Origin: Vulcanisaeta moutnovskia 768-28
GTDB taxonomy: Archaea; Thermoproteota; Thermoprotei; Thermoproteales; Thermocladiaceae
Direction: 5' to 3'
Length of the DNA: 64,000 bases
NCBI RefSeq assembly: GCF_000190315.1
Contig: NC_015151.1
Coordinates: forward strand, 682,001 to 746,000
Of this stretch, positions 44,512 through 52,251 are shown piece after piece. The notes under the pieces were generated by a model, which ran no database searches, was not told the DNA's origin, and saw nothing but the letters and a program-made list of their open reading frames with translations. Within the stretch, counting starts at the first letter, position 1. Each line of letters starts with the position of its first letter. The position numbers and the translations under genes were made by a program.

Positions 44512-46435
44512 TTACGCCTTTAAATTTACCGTTGAACCAATCAACGATAGTCCTCAACCTAACAATCCTATGGTTAGGCTTACCAAACCTGGATAGGTCG
44601 TGGTTTTCTCCTGGGAATACGACCATCCTGACCTCCTTATTCAAGTACTTCAGTGCCGTGTATAGTTGAATTGCTTGTTCGAACCAGCAACGATAATCCT
44701 CTAACGAATGTATTATCAATAGTGGTGTCCTGACGTTCTTCACATACATAATTGGTGATTTAGCCATGTAATTCTCTAGATTTGACCAGAAGTCCCTATC
44801 CTCATTCCCGCCTATTTGGTCATTGGCGAAGTAAGGACCAATATCACTCGCACCAAAGAAACTAATCCAGTTAGATATTGATCTGTCAGTGATTGCCGCC
44901 CTGAACCTATCTGTGTGGGTTATTATCCAGTTAGTCATGAACCCACCATACGAACCACCAATAACACCCAACCTATTCGGGTCTATAAAGTCATAGCTCT
45001 TAATTATATAGTCAAGCCCCTCCATTAAATCCTCATAATCCCTCTCGCCATAATGCCCACGTATATCTGCGAATTCCTCATCATAGCCATCACTGCCCCT
45101 TGGATTCATGAAGATAACGGCAAAGCCCTCGTTAGCTAACAACTGGAACTCGAACATGAACGAGTAGCCATAAGCGGTCTTTGGACCGCCGTGAATCTCA
45201 AGGATCGCTGGGTATTTAACACCTTGTTTAATTTCGATAGGCCTCATTACCCAACCCTCAACCTCTCTACCATCACTAGCGTGGAACCTAAATGGTTCAG
45301 GTCTCGAAAGCTCTACAGAATCAACCCAATCATTGAGGTTTGTTATCCTTTCCTCACTGCCATTATACCATTTATACAATTCAGTAGGTCTTAGTGGATC
45401 CATGGATATGAAATATATTGTACCGTCCTTCATGACCACGAAATCCTCAACACTCCTCTCACTACCAATCACGGTCTCAACACCACCATGGACATTAGCC
45501 CTAGCGAGCTTTGCTGACCCGCCATCCATCATTATGAAGTAAACCCAATCATTGAGCCACTGAAGCTTGATTGGTGGTGGTGAACCCCTAACATCACTAT
45601 TGAGGCTGTTACCAACATTCCTATCAACACCCTTCATCAAATCAACCACCTCACCACCCTCTGATCTTATGAGTAAAACGTGGTCATGAGTCACAAGGCC
45701 TCTATGAAGATCATTACCAATTAACGCAAGGTATTTTCCGTCCTGTGACCACCTGATCGCCGATACGCTATAGTTACTTAATACGGTGTATCTCTCATTA
45801 CTCTCTAGGTTTAGCACCCAGACCTCATTCCTATACGGTTTAAACCTGCTGGTACTTACAACCACCGCAACCCTCTTACCACTAGGCTCTACATCGTACG
45901 TAACAACATTAAAGTCACCGCTTGTAATCTGCCTTATGGTGCCATTCAGATCAAGCGAGAACAGGTGCGACTTAAACGTATGTATGAAATCCCTACCATT
46001 AAACCAAAGAGGCCATTCATCAACGAACTTCACATCCTCCTGTATCGGACCAACATTACTAATGAAGTACATGGTATCATTAATTATACGTAAATTACTA
46101 ACACCACCCTCAATATGTGCGATCTTTACGGCCTCTCCATTAAAGGGCAAATACCAAACCTCAACGCCTGGTTTATCCTTACCGAGACCTCTCCTTGATA
46201 GGAATACTAAGCCCTTATTTCCACTTAGGATCCTTGGTGAAAAATCACTATTACCCCTAGTAACCTGCCTCAAAACCTTACCGTCAAAAATCCAGATATT
46301 CCTTTCATAATCCTCGAGAGAATCCGCTATTTTCGAAACCGTAAAAGCAATGATATTATTATCAGCATCCGCGTCCAAATCATGAATCATCCTCACTAAT
46401 TTCAAGTCATCAACCGTTAACCTCCTATCCATCAT
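44474..46435 (-). CDS. S9 prolyl-oligopeptidase-family peptidase (acylaminoacyl-peptidase-like)
   Basis: 653 residues. A seven-bladed beta-propeller (about 1-380) precedes an alpha/beta hydrolase domain. The nucleophile is in GVIGGSYGGFMTNW, the Asp in IIHSLEDYRCWFEQ and the His in FPGENHDLSRFG. It probably releases acylated or short peptides in the cytoplasm. The first two codons are both ATG. Confidence 0.9.
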   Translation of the reverse strand: MMDRRLTVDDLKLVRMIHDLDADADNNIIAFTVSKIADSLEDYERNIWIFDGKVLRQVTRGNSDFSPRILSGNKGLVFLSRRGLGKDKPGVEVWYLPFNGEAVKIAHIEGGVSNLRIINDTMYFISNVGPIQEDVKFVDEWPLWFNGRDFIHTFKSHLFSLDLNGTIRQITSGDFNVVTYDVEPSGKRVAVVVSTSRFKPYRNEVWVLNLESNERYTVLSNYSVSAIRWSQDGKYLALIGNDLHRGLVTHDHVLLIRSEGGEVVDLMKGVDRNVGNSLNSDVRGSPPPIKLQWLNDWVYFIMMDGGSAKLARANVHGGVETVIGSERSVEDFVVMKDGTIYFISMDPLRPTELYKWYNGSEERITNLNDWVDSVELSRPEPFRFHASDGREVEGWVMRPIEIKQGVKYPAILEIHGGPKTAYGYSFMFEFQLLANEGFAVIFMNPRGSDGYDEEFADIRGHYGERDYEDLMEGLDYIIKSYDFIDPNRLGVIGGSYGGFMTNWIITHTDRFRAAITDRSISNWISFFGASDIGPYFANDQIGGNEDRDFWSNLENYMAKSPIMYVKNVRTPLLIIHSLEDYRCWFEQAIQLYTALKYLNKEVRMVVFPGENHDLSRFGKPNHRIVRLRTIVDWFNGKFKGVITESFLIPQLRP

Positions 46436-46482
46436 TAATACGGATAATTAATAAGCTATTAAGATTTCACTCAGGACCGAAT

Positions 46483-46842
46483 TCAATGAATGAGTAAGTA
46501 CATGACAATTATTATGAACATTAATTCAGTAAGTTCGTAATAACCATAATACCTAAGGTTACTACGTTTACGCGATAAATACGCCAACGTTCCATTTATG
46601 TATAAATAGGCACCACCTACATGTATTACCAAAAATAGTGCTGCTATACTGAGGAGCAATGGGTCATATCGATTTAACAGTAAGTAGGTTAAGAGAAGCA
46701 CGTAGTAAATTCCTTCATAAATAGCGATGGGTAAACCGATTGATCTTGCTATCGTCAGGTACCTCATACTAATTATCGCTATTATAATGTGAATCGCAAT
46801 CATGGGTATTGTAAGAACCACTAATAGGTCTATAGGTGGCAC
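46483..46842 (-). CDS. Small multi-pass membrane protein
   Basis: 119 residues with about four hydrophobic helices and a basic loop (YLSRKRSNLRYYGYY). No family recognised. GTG start, roughly 24 bp from a TATA-like element near 46866. It lies upstream of the S9 peptidase gene on the same strand. Confidence 0.5.
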   Translation of the reverse strand: MPPIDLLVVLTIPMIAIHIIIAIISMRYLTIARSIGLPIAIYEGIYYVLLLTYLLLNRYDPLLLSIAALFLVIHVGGAYLYINGTLAYLSRKRSNLRYYGYYELTELMFIIIVMYLLIH

Positions 46843-46991
46843 GTAAAATCCCCTACCAGGACAATACTAAATCCCTTATTTACGTGATTAATTACGGCTT
46901 CATTACTATGGCTGGTATCGAAAAACCTAATTAAAAATACAGAAACAGAATGTGTAGATTAAGTCATGATTTAATATGTAAATATATTGAC

Positions 46992-47237
46992 TTATTTTAC
47001 TGTTAGCTTCCTGGCTTCTCTCTCGGTCTCCCTGAGCATTACAATGTCTCCAACCCTTACGGGTCCCTTCACGTTCCTTGTTATTACCCTGCCCTTATCC
47101 CTACCCTCCAGTATTCTAACCCTAACAATACTGACCTCACCAGCTATTCCAGTCCTACCTAAAATCTGGACTACTAAGGCGGCAACGGCGTCCTCATACG
47201 GGCTAAACTTCTCAATCTTAACCTCCTCATTACTCAC
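46992..47237 (-). CDS. rps28e: 30S ribosomal protein S28e
   Basis: 81 residues, an OB-fold protein with the family core [24 protein letters not shown] and [19 protein letters not shown]. The ATG overlaps the L7Ae stop in an ATGA junction, so the two are translationally coupled. The usual next gene, L24e, is absent. Confidence 0.95.
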   Translation of the reverse strand: MSNEEVKIEKFSPYEDAVAALVVQILGRTGIAGEVSIVRVRILEGRDKGRVITRNVKGPVRVGDIVMLRETEREARKLTVK

Positions 47238-47755
47238 TTAGACTCACCTTTCCTGGCAGCCCTCCTAACATGAGCCTTCTCAGCAGGTGGTGCAGCCTGT
47301 GGCTGTGGCATTTGTATCGGGTTTAAGCCAGCCTTAACCCTAACGTCATTTACCTGCTTGATAAGGTTCTCTAACTCGGCACCTGCCTGTCCAGGATCAA
47401 TAATGACTGCTGATGCTGCTGACGTACTCTGAAGACCAGCAGCCTTGCCAAGTCTCTCCTTACTCGGCACATAAATATAGGGTACACCCTTCTCCTCACA
47501 AAGTATTGGTAAGTGAGCCACAATCTCAGGTGGATCAACATCCTCTGCTATAAGAACAAGCTTTGCTAGTCCTCTTTCAACAGCCTTAGTAACCTCATTG
47601 GTGCCTTTCTTAATCCTGCCCGTTTCCCTTGCAGCTGATAAAACCTCATAAGCCTTCTCAGCTATTTCCTGCGGTACTGTGAATCTTACGTAAAATGGCT
47701 TCCCCTGCGGTGGATTTGCGTAAAATGTCTTTGGGTCTATACTTACTGCTGCCAT
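47234..47755 (-). CDS. rpl7ae: 50S ribosomal protein L7Ae with C-terminal extension
   Basis: 173 residues. The kink-turn-binding core is [17 protein letters not shown]...[24 protein letters not shown] and [13 protein letters not shown]. It is also the scaffold protein of C/D and H/ACA sRNPs, relevant to the sRNA at 43376. About 25 extra C-terminal residues are Pro/Ala/Lys-rich. A TATA box (47780-47787, minus sense) lies 28 bp upstream. Confidence 0.95.
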   Translation of the reverse strand: MAAVSIDPKTFYANPPQGKPFYVRFTVPQEIAEKAYEVLSAARETGRIKKGTNEVTKAVERGLAKLVLIAEDVDPPEIVAHLPILCEEKGVPYIYVPSKERLGKAAGLQSTSAASAVIIDPGQAGAELENLIKQVNDVRVKAGLNPIQMPQPQAAPPAEKAHVRRAARKGESK

Positions 47756-47816
47756 ACTCGTGTATACCGTGAAATTGGCATTTATAAGTATTTTTCAATA
47801 CGAGATAATGGAGGTA

Positions 47817-48416
47817 TCACTTTGAGGCTATGTGCAATGTACTCCTTGTTGCCTTGAGACCTGGTTCGCCATGCTGCACAATCTTTGAAGTTATTGCGAA
47901 CTCCCCAAGGTAATGACCAATATGCCACGGACTAATCGTAATTGGTAGATAGGTAATACCGTTATAAACAGCTATTGTTAAGCCAACCATCTCGGGCAGT
48001 ATTATCATGTCCCTGGTATGGGTCTTTAGGGTAACCTTCTTGCCCTCGGCCATGAGTTTCCTAGCCTTCCTAATCTTCTCAAGGAACTTCCTGTGCTCAG
48101 GCTTTAAGCCTCTCATTAAAGATCTTCTCTGCCTAGCAGGCAATAACTTAATGAACTCCTCCATGGACATCTTAGAAATATCCTCAAAGGTAAAGCCCCT
48201 ATACCTAAATCCCTTCCACTCCTCCTGTGGTATTACGGCAGCAGTTAACCAACCCTTCCTACCAGCCTCAGCACCTTCCTCTTCTTCCTTAGTTGCCGCA
48301 GCAGCCGGCGCAGCCGCTGGTTTCTCAGCAGCCTTCTCTGCCGCCTTACCAGCAGCCTTAGCTCCAGCCTTCTCCTCAGCCTTACTGGGTGCCTTTGATT
48401 CTGGCTTCTTGGACAT
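47817..48416 (-). CDS. rps19: 30S ribosomal protein S19 with Ala/Lys-rich extension
   Basis: 199 residues. The S19 core (about 65-199) includes [32 protein letters not shown] and [16 protein letters not shown]. The first 55 residues are an Ala/Lys/Glu repeat-like tail. It is separated from the usual L2-L22-S3 neighbours. A TATA box (48437-48444, minus sense) lies 24 bp upstream. Confidence 0.94.
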   Translation of the reverse strand: MSKKPESKAPSKAEEKAGAKAAGKAAEKAAEKPAAAPAAAATKEEEEGAEAGRKGWLTAAVIPQEEWKGFRYRGFTFEDISKMSMEEFIKLLPARQRRSLMRGLKPEHRKFLEKIRKARKLMAEGKKVTLKTHTRDMIILPEMVGLTIAVYNGITYLPITISPWHIGHYLGEFAITSKIVQHGEPGLKATRSTLHIASK

Positions 48417-48550
48417 TCAAGCCACAATAACAGGCCTTTTTATAATCTTTACTCATTACGTAGCACGAATACGGCATCATCATTTTACATATATAAAGCG
48501 ATCTTTAAACGAATTAATTTTAATAAGGGCGTTTAATAGGCAATAATTAT

Positions 48551-50554
48551 ATGGTGGAAAATATCAAGGTTCTTTGGTCGCCTAATCAGGACGTGATTAA
48601 GTGGTCGAATATTTTAAGGTTTGTTAATTGGGTTGATGGCGTTTTTGGTTTTGATTTTGAGATTTCTGTTGATGATCCCCTGAGGAATGTGGGTAATTAT
48701 GATAGGCTTTGGAGGTGGAGTGTTGATGATCTCGAGAACTTCTGGGTCAGTATCTGGCGCTACTTCGGTGTTATCCCCCACTCACCCTATACTAAGGTTC
48801 TCGAGCCCAAGACCATGCCTGGTGCCCGCTGGTTCATTGGTTCTAGGCTTAATTATGCAGAGCACGTGTTTAAGGCGGCTCGTTGGGGTGAGGAGGCCAT
48901 TATATACGCTAGGGAGGATGGACTTAGGAGAAGCCTTACATGGGATCAATTGTATAGGGAGGTTGCTGCCTTGGCTGATTGGCTTAGGAGTGTTGGTGTT
49001 GGTAGAGGTGATAGGGTTGCTGCCTATGTTAGTCAAGTCCCAGAGGCTGTGGTGGCTCTACTGGCTACGGCGAGCATTGGGGCCATTTGGGTTGGTGTTG
49101 GTGCTGAGTTGGCTCCTAGGGCTGCTATTGACAGGTTTAACCTGCTTCAGCCTAAGGTATTGATTGCAGTTGATGGTTATCAGTATAATGGTAGGATCTT
49201 TGATAAGTATGGTGATATTAAGCAGATTGTTGATTCGGTGCAGAGTATTGGGAGGATTGTCGTAGTACCGAACATGAGGAATTCAGTGGAGTTAAGCCTT
49301 AGCAAGCCAGTGCATGATTGGAGGGAGGTGACGGGTAGGAGGGGTGTTGGGCTTTCCTATGAGCCCATGGAGTTCAATGAACCACTATGGGTACTATTCA
49401 CGTCAGGCACAACGGGAATACCAAAACCAGTAGTACACAGCCACGGTGGTGTCCTCCTAGAGGCCTACAAGGTTGGTCTTCACATGGATTATAAATCAAG
49501 CGATAAATTCACCTGGTACACGACACCGTCATGGATGATGTGGAACTTCACAGTCAATGCCCTGCTCTTCGGCACGACAATACTCTTCTACGATGGCGAT
49601 CCAACGGCTAGGAACTTCGAACCATATTGGGAGATTACGGAGAAGGAGGGCCTCACAATACTAGGCCTAAGTGCGCCTTATATCCACGCTGCCATGAAGT
49701 CCACGATAGAACCTGGCAAGCAATTCAACCTGAAGACTCTTAGGGAGATTGGCTCAACGGCAGCGCCGCTATCGCCGCAGGGTTTTGAGTGGGTTTACAC
49801 CAAGGTTAAGGAGGATGTTTGGCTAGCGCCAATTAGTGGCGGGACTGATGTTGTCTCAGCATTCGTTGGTGGTTGTCCAATACTGCCTGTGTGGGAGGGT
49901 GAGATGCAGTGTAGGTGGTTGGGGGCTGCGGTCAATGTGTATAATGAGGAGGGTAAGCCCGTGGTTAATGAGGTCGGTGAATTGGTCATTGAGAAACCCA
50001 TGCCCTCGATGCCCATCTACTTCTGGAACGACCAAGACTATAACTGGTACAGGGAATCATACTTCAGTATGTTCCCTGGTGTTTGGAGGCATGGTGATTG
50101 GGCCGTGATAACGAATAGGGGATCGGTAATGATTACTGGTCGTTCAGACTCAACAATAAAAAGAAGGGGTATTAGAATTGGTACTCTCGATATTTATAAG
50201 GTTGTTGAGTCACTACCAGAGGTTGTGGGTAGCCTAGCCGTTGAAGTTAAGAACAAGTTAATTCTCTTCGTTGCCTTAAGGCCAGGTCTTCAGTTGACTG
50301 AGGAATTGAAAAAGAAAATAAACAACACATTAAGGAACCAACTGGGGCCTTACTATATCGCTGATTACATAATACAGGTCCCAGACATACCAATGACCAG
50401 GAATTACAAGAAGCTCGAAGTACCCATCAAGAAGGTCCTAATGGGCTGGTCCATCGATAAGGCGGTAAACATAAATGCGGTCCTAAACCCAGAGGCTCTC
50501 TACGCAGTCATCGAAGCCCTGAAACCATACATAGATGAAATAATGAAGGAATGA
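48551..50554 (+). CDS. Acetoacetyl-CoA synthetase
   Basis: 667 residues. An adenylate-forming enzyme that activates acetoacetate (or a similar short acid) to its CoA ester with ATP. The acetoacetyl-CoA synthetase N-terminal signature PGARWFIGSRLNYAEHVF is present, followed by the AMP-binding loop LFTSGTTGIPKPVVH, YTTPSWMMWN and ISGGTDVVSAFVG, and the C-terminal lysine is in PMTRNYKKLEVPIKK. The next genes in the same direction are an orphan and a thioesterase, so a linked acyl-CoA role is possible. Confidence 0.88.
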   Translation: MVENIKVLWSPNQDVIKWSNILRFVNWVDGVFGFDFEISVDDPLRNVGNYDRLWRWSVDDLENFWVSIWRYFGVIPHSPYTKVLEPKTMPGARWFIGSRLNYAEHVFKAARWGEEAIIYAREDGLRRSLTWDQLYREVAALADWLRSVGVGRGDRVAAYVSQVPEAVVALLATASIGAIWVGVGAELAPRAAIDRFNLLQPKVLIAVDGYQYNGRIFDKYGDIKQIVDSVQSIGRIVVVPNMRNSVELSLSKPVHDWREVTGRRGVGLSYEPMEFNEPLWVLFTSGTTGIPKPVVHSHGGVLLEAYKVGLHMDYKSSDKFTWYTTPSWMMWNFTVNALLFGTTILFYDGDPTARNFEPYWEITEKEGLTILGLSAPYIHAAMKSTIEPGKQFNLKTLREIGSTAAPLSPQGFEWVYTKVKEDVWLAPISGGTDVVSAFVGGCPILPVWEGEMQCRWLGAAVNVYNEEGKPVVNEVGELVIEKPMPSMPIYFWNDQDYNWYRESYFSMFPGVWRHGDWAVITNRGSVMITGRSDSTIKRRGIRIGTLDIYKVVESLPEVVGSLAVEVKNKLILFVALRPGLQLTEELKKKINNTLRNQLGPYYIADYIIQVPDIPMTRNYKKLEVPIKKVLMGWSIDKAVNINAVLNPEALYAVIEALKPYIDEIMKE

Positions 50555-50609
50555 CTTCCCTAAACCTTAACTACTTATTTTTGTAAAATACCACTGAAGG
50601 CAGTAATTA

Positions 50610-51107
50610 ATGAACCCAAGGCTAAGGAGGATATACTCAAAGTGCGTTGTTGAGGTCGAGCGTGGGACTCTCTCAGACCTAGTTAATGATAGGTATGACT
50701 ACCTAATGATTGACCTGGCCAGTATAACCTACGGTTTAAGGGACCCAAGGACATTTCTAATGAATGTTAGGCTCGCCCTGGACTACGACTACCTAAGGCC
50801 AAGCGTCACCTTCGTGATTGACTACTCAAGGCCTGAGCATAAAGCCGTTGCTGAGTCTAGGGTTAAGTGGCTCAGGGAGCTCGGTCTCGATTATATACTA
50901 GCGGAGGACGAGCCAGCTGAAGTTAGGGCAGCCAGGGAATGCCTAAGGAGGGGTAGGTGCATAGTCCTGAGTAGGGATTATGACCCGCTTACCGTGATGG
51001 ATGAGATGATACAGCCAATAAAAATAACCGAGAGGGCGTGGATAAACAGGAAAATAACAATAAACAAGGAATGCCTTAATAATTATTTAAAAGAGAAAGA
51101 GAATTAA
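50610..51107 (+). CDS. Hypothetical protein, PIN/NYN-like
   Basis: 165 residues. An early YLMIDLASITYGLRDP strand with Asp, a middle FVIDYSRPEHKAVAESR, then AEDEPAEVRAARECL and CIVLSRDYDPLTVMD resemble the order of acidic residues in PIN/NYN RNases. This is inferred by eye. Four cysteines are present. It starts 56 bp after the acetoacetyl-CoA synthetase gene. Confidence 0.45.
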   Translation: MNPRLRRIYSKCVVEVERGTLSDLVNDRYDYLMIDLASITYGLRDPRTFLMNVRLALDYDYLRPSVTFVIDYSRPEHKAVAESRVKWLRELGLDYILAEDEPAEVRAARECLRRGRCIVLSRDYDPLTVMDEMIQPIKITERAWINRKITINKECLNNYLKEKEN

Positions 51108-51598
51108 TGGTATAATACCAAGTAATTTATTTACTTATTTTAATAAATACCTATGCCTAGTTCTCATTAACTTTGTTTCCCTAGGAAACAGATTTATGAT
51201 TAAGTTGTTTCCTATTCAATGCTGAATCCACAGCATGAGTGTTGAGAGTGTGGTTAAGTAAGTTATTGAGGAGTGGTTTGCCTTTAACCTGCTTAGGGTT
51301 ATATCCAGATATTTCGTACTCATTATCTGAGGGTAAATGGTTACGAGGTAAACTTCGTAATTAATCAAAGCCCAGGGAGTACATGCAGTTACCTACGTCT
51401 CGGCAATTAATGAAATCAAATAGGAGGGAGTTTAAGGCCTTGGTTAAGGTTTATGAGGTGCTTGGGCGTGGAGCGGCCAGGATAATTAGTTGGGACCTTG
51501 GGATGAGGTAGAGGAGCTCAGGGCCGAAATAACGCCACCCTGGAGGTGGCTGTTCATGGGCTAATGCTTAAAGCCCATAGTCGTAATGCCAACTAGCA
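51108..51598. other. Debris-filled gap with coding fragments and hairpins
   Basis: About 490 bp. Fragments include 51262-51330 (VIEEWFAFNLLRVISRYF, transposase-like by feel only) and a 42-codon frame at 51383-51511. Perfect hairpins are ATGCTG/CAGCAT (51219-51236), GCCACC/GGTGGC just before 51550, and ATGGGCT/AGCCCAT at about 51555-51580. The last two in tandem look like an insertion-sequence end. No intact gene. Confidence 0.45.
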
Positions 51599-52081
51599 AT
51601 GCAGGAATTAAGATGTGAGGCGAGTAATGATGAGTTATTGAGGACGATGAAGATTATTGAGGAGTCAAGTCCCTACTGGGTATTGATAGGCATTAGGGTT
51701 GAGGATGTAGGCAGGGACTGTGCAGTAGGGTTTGTGGAGATAGGCAGGAAACACTTGCAGGTATTGGGCACTGTGCATGGTGGAGTCCACGCGGCGTTGA
51801 TCGACGCAATGGCCTGGGTAGCCATAATAAGCCATTACTACCCAAGGTACGTGATCGCAGTGACCACGGACTTAACAGTAAAGTACCTAAAGCCAATAAC
51901 CGAGGGTGTACTAAAGACCATTGCCAGGATAACCCACGTGAAGGAACCAATGGCGTTAATAACCGCGGAACTAAGGAATAAAAACAATGAATTAATAGGA
52001 ACGTCAACAACTACGTACTGGATAACGCCAACAAACAAAACACTAAACGACATAATAAACGAATTAAGAAGCAAGGCGTGA
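51599..52081 (+). CDS. PaaI-type hotdog thioesterase
   Basis: 160 residues, one hotdog domain. The catalytic segment is GTVHGGVHAALIDAMAWVA, where the HGG loop and helix Asp polarise the thioester; TTDLTVKYLKPI follows. It hydrolyses acyl-CoA, probably aromatic or branched. It begins right after the debris-filled gap. Confidence 0.82.
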   Translation: MQELRCEASNDELLRTMKIIEESSPYWVLIGIRVEDVGRDCAVGFVEIGRKHLQVLGTVHGGVHAALIDAMAWVAIISHYYPRYVIAVTTDLTVKYLKPITEGVLKTIARITHVKEPMALITAELRNKNNELIGTSTTTYWITPTNKTLNDIINELRSKA

Positions 52082-52124
52082 GCTTCTCGGAAGAATTTCG
52101 AACATTAGTCCTTGTATTGTTCTG

Positions 52125-52140
52125 TGGCAAAATTTTGCCA
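52125..52140. promoter_or_regulatory. 16-bp perfect palindrome
   Basis: TGGCAAAATTTTGCCA is exactly self-complementary. It lies 44 bp after the thioesterase stop and about 80 bp before the mannosidase promoter. An operator or transcription-end hairpin are both possible. Confidence 0.45.
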
Positions 52141-52218
52141 TGGAATGTCTCAGGGAATACGTTTCTAAATTCTTCCTACGGAGCGCGTATTTGTTGTTTT
52201 TCGTGGTTTGTGCGTTGT

Positions 52219-52227
52219 TTTTAAATT
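52219..52227 (+). promoter_or_regulatory. TATA box of the alpha-mannosidase gene
   Basis: TTTTAAATT, about 28 bp before GTG 52252. It favours a start at 52249-52252 over the first TTG at 52243. Confidence 0.45.
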
Positions 52228-52251
52228 TGTACTTGTTTCTCTTTGTGTTTG

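Noticed and set aside
45786-46310. 174-codon plus-strand frame opposite the S9 peptidase
   Set aside because: Ser/Leu/Thr-rich antisense shadow of the propeller domain.
48007-48546. 179-codon plus-strand frame opposite rps19
   Set aside because: Its Ala-rich stretch is the complement of the S19 N-terminal tail; not a gene.
51383-51511. 42-codon frame as an independent gene
   Set aside because: No promoter or ribosome site at a usable distance and located in debris; kept only as part of the gap description.
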